Part shown: positions 12,528-14,003 of the stretch, piece by piece | Layout: the number at the start of each line of letters is the position of its first letter | Position numbering within the stretch: position 1 is the first letter of the stretch | Source: Bacillota bacterium | GTDB taxonomy: Bacteria > Bacillota > Clostridia > Peptostreptococcales > Anaerovoracaceae | Assembly: GCA_016283945.1 (NCBI GenBank) | Contig: JAEENW010000100.1 | Coordinates: forward strand, 1-14,003 | DNA: 14,003 nt | Direction: 5' to 3' | The notes under the pieces: generated by a model | Database searches by the model: none | Seen by the model: only the letters and a program-made list of their open reading frames with translations | Told to the model about the DNA's origin: nothing | Made by a program: the position numbers and the translations under genes

Positions 12528-14003
12528 TTATTTAGCGACCTGCGCGACCGGGTCACCGCTTTGCGGAGGCTGTTCCTCCACTGCCCTTCCGTCCTCTATC
12601 CTCACGATGCGGCGGCAGTCGGTGAGCGTCGAGCGGCGGTGCGAGATTATCATCAGGGTCTTGCCGGCGTACTGCTCGCGCAGGGTGCGTATGAGCTCCT
12701 TCTCGCGGAAGACGTCGAGGCTGCTCGTCGGCTCGTCCATGATGATGACGTCCGGCCTCGCGAGCAGGCAACGAGCTATCCCTACCCTCTGGCGCTCGCC
12801 TCCGGAAAGGCGCGAGCCCATCTGGCCCATCTGCGTCTCATAGCCGTCGGGCAGCGTCTGGATGAAGTCGTGGATGCCGGCGCCCTTCGCCGCCGCGACG
12901 ATCTCCTCCATGGAGGCGTCAGGCCTTCCGAAGGCTATGTTCGCGGCTATGCTGTCGTCGAAGAGGAAGGTGTCCTGCTCGAGCACCGCTATGCGCCTGT
13001 GGAGCTCGCGCATCGAGATCTTTGTCGAGGGCACGCCGTTGATGAGTATCTCGCCCCCGACGGGGTCCCAGAAGCGCATGATCAGCCTGAATACTGTGGA
13101 CTTGCCGACTCCGCTCTCGCCGACTATGCCTATGCGGTCGCCCTTGTTGACCTTGAGCGAGAAGCCCTTCAGCACGTCGGGGCGGCCCTCCTCGTAGCGG
13201 AAGCGCACGTTCCTGAACTCGATGGTCTCTATGGGACCGATCTCGACGGGGTCTTCCGGCTCCTTCGCGGGAGGCTCCGCGTCCTCGAGAGTGAAGAGCC
13301 TCTCCGCGGACGCGTAGGTCTGAAGCAGATTGGTTATGACCGAGGTCAGCGAGAAGGTCGAAGCGAACGACGCTATGGCGACCATGGAGAGTACCACGGT
13401 CCCGGCGGGATCGCCCTTGCCCTCGGCCGCGAGCGCGGTCGACACGACTATTATCATTATCCTCGTCAGGTACACGAAGAAGTTCGGCGTGGACGAGGTG
13501 ACCTGCTTGTGCAGGGTCAGGCCGTGCGAGGCGCGGTTGACCCTGTTGTTCGCCTCCCTGACCAGCTTGAGCCTCTCCCCGCCTATCCCGAAGATCTCGA
13601 TGTCCCTTATGCCGTAGACGCTCTCCAGCACGAGGCTCTTGACTCTAGAGAGAGCTTCGCGGTAGCGCACGCCTATCCCGCGCCCTGCCTTCATGGAGAT
13701 CAGGGGAAGGATCACGCTGATCATGACGTAGATCGGCAGCATCACCCCGACGTAGCGCGGACTGTAGTGCCAGGCGACGATCATGGTGGTGAGCGGAAGC
13801 GCGATTATGGTGAGCACCGGCCCGAGCAGATGAGCGAAGAAGAACTCTATAGTCTCTATGTCCGAGACCGCTATGCTTACTATGTCGCCGGTGTTGCGCC
13901 CGACCATGTAAGCCGGAGCGAGCCGCGCGACGCTCTCGAAGAACTTCACCCTCATCATCGCGAGCATCCCGTACGCTCCGACGTGCGAGATCATTCCCTC
14001 CAT
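12528..14003 (-). CDS. ABC exporter half-transporter, permease-ATPase fusion (5' end cut by window)
   Basis: 491 residues are visible; the frame runs off the window, so the Met at the edge is probably internal and about two membrane helices are missing. The visible part holds the exporter membrane domain (hydrophobic stretches at about 55-79, 85-103, 176-193 and 202-226) with the LAPAYMVGRNTGDIVS coupling-helix region near its start. The ATPase follows: Walker A GESGVGKST (295-303), Q-loop Gln343, signature LSGGERQR (399-406), Walker B VIIMDEP (419-425), D-loop SSLD and switch His455. All key ATPase residues are intact. The layout resembles CydC-like and related exporters that work as heterodimers; a partner would be expected upstream, outside the window. 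The substrate is unknown. The gene ends 66 bases before msrC. Confidence 0.9.
   Translation of the reverse strand: MEGMISHVGAYGMLAMMRVKFFESVARLAPAYMVGRNTGDIVSIAVSDIETIEFFFAHLLGPVLTIIALPLTTMIVAWHYSPRYVGVMLPIYVMISVILPLISMKAGRGIGVRYREALSRVKSLVLESVYGIRDIEIFGIGGERLKLVREANNRVNRASHGLTLHKQVTSSTPNFFVYLTRIMIIVVSTALAAEGKGDPAGTVVLSMVAIASFASTFSLTSVITNLLQTYASAERLFTLEDAEPPAKEPEDPVEIGPIETIEFRNVRFRYEEGRPDVLKGFSLKVNKGDRIGIVGESGVGKSTVFRLIMRFWDPVGGEILINGVPSTKISMRELHRRIAVLEQDTFLFDDSIAANIAFGRPDASMEEIVAAAKGAGIHDFIQTLPDGYETQMGQMGSRLSGGERQRVGIARCLLARPDVIIMDEPTSSLDVFREKELIRTLREQYAGKTLMIISHRRSTLTDCRRIVRIEDGRAVEEQPPQSGDPVAQVAK

Overview
The window looks like chromosome of a GC-rich anaerobic member of the Bacillota, probably Clostridia. 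The evidence is a signal-peptide protein with three C-terminal SLH domains, strong AGGAGG-type ribosome binding sites, many AGG/AGA and ATA codons despite high GC, a hybrid-cluster-associated DUF1858 redox protein, and a DcuC-type anaerobic C4-dicarboxylate carrier. This taxonomic call is inference; there is no rRNA or other marker gene.

Layout. 1-2090: a large surface protein (cohesin-like and Ig-like stalk, SLH anchor), followed by a row of hairpins and terminators. 2101-3787 (minus): an OB-fold-like lipoprotein, a DUF1858 protein overlapping it by one base, and an SGNH hydrolase. A divergent promoter region (3864-3931) separates these from a plus-strand pair at 3970-6513: an argininosuccinate-lyase-superfamily enzyme that lacks residues expected of true ArgH, and an Old Yellow Enzyme-type flavin reductase whose frame stays open for 36 codons past its TAG. 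A double terminator and an unrecognised 168-residue protein (6847-7353) follow.

7411-10018 (minus): a probable operon of dcuC, a DUF4886-like SGNH hydrolase and a PadR regulator. Its promoter is unusually clear (TTGACA, 17 bp, TATCAT), and a 16-bp palindrome fills the spacer between the boxes, with a second copy just upstream of the -35 box. 10120-10874 holds no convincing gene. It contains a roughly 224-bp imperfect palindrome that folds as a three-way junction, followed directly by two 97-bp tandem repeats and then a 32-bp repeat pair also spaced 97 bp apart. This is the strongest candidate here for something undescribed: a structured RNA or a small mobile or palindromic element. 10875-14003 (minus): branched-chain aminotransferase, free methionine-(R)-sulfoxide reductase, and an ABC exporter half-transporter cut by the window edge.

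A loose metabolic theme is possible. The lyase family makes fumarate or a related unsaturated acid, the flavoenzyme family reduces activated C=C bonds, and DcuC moves C4-dicarboxylates. The link is inference from proximity and family knowledge only.
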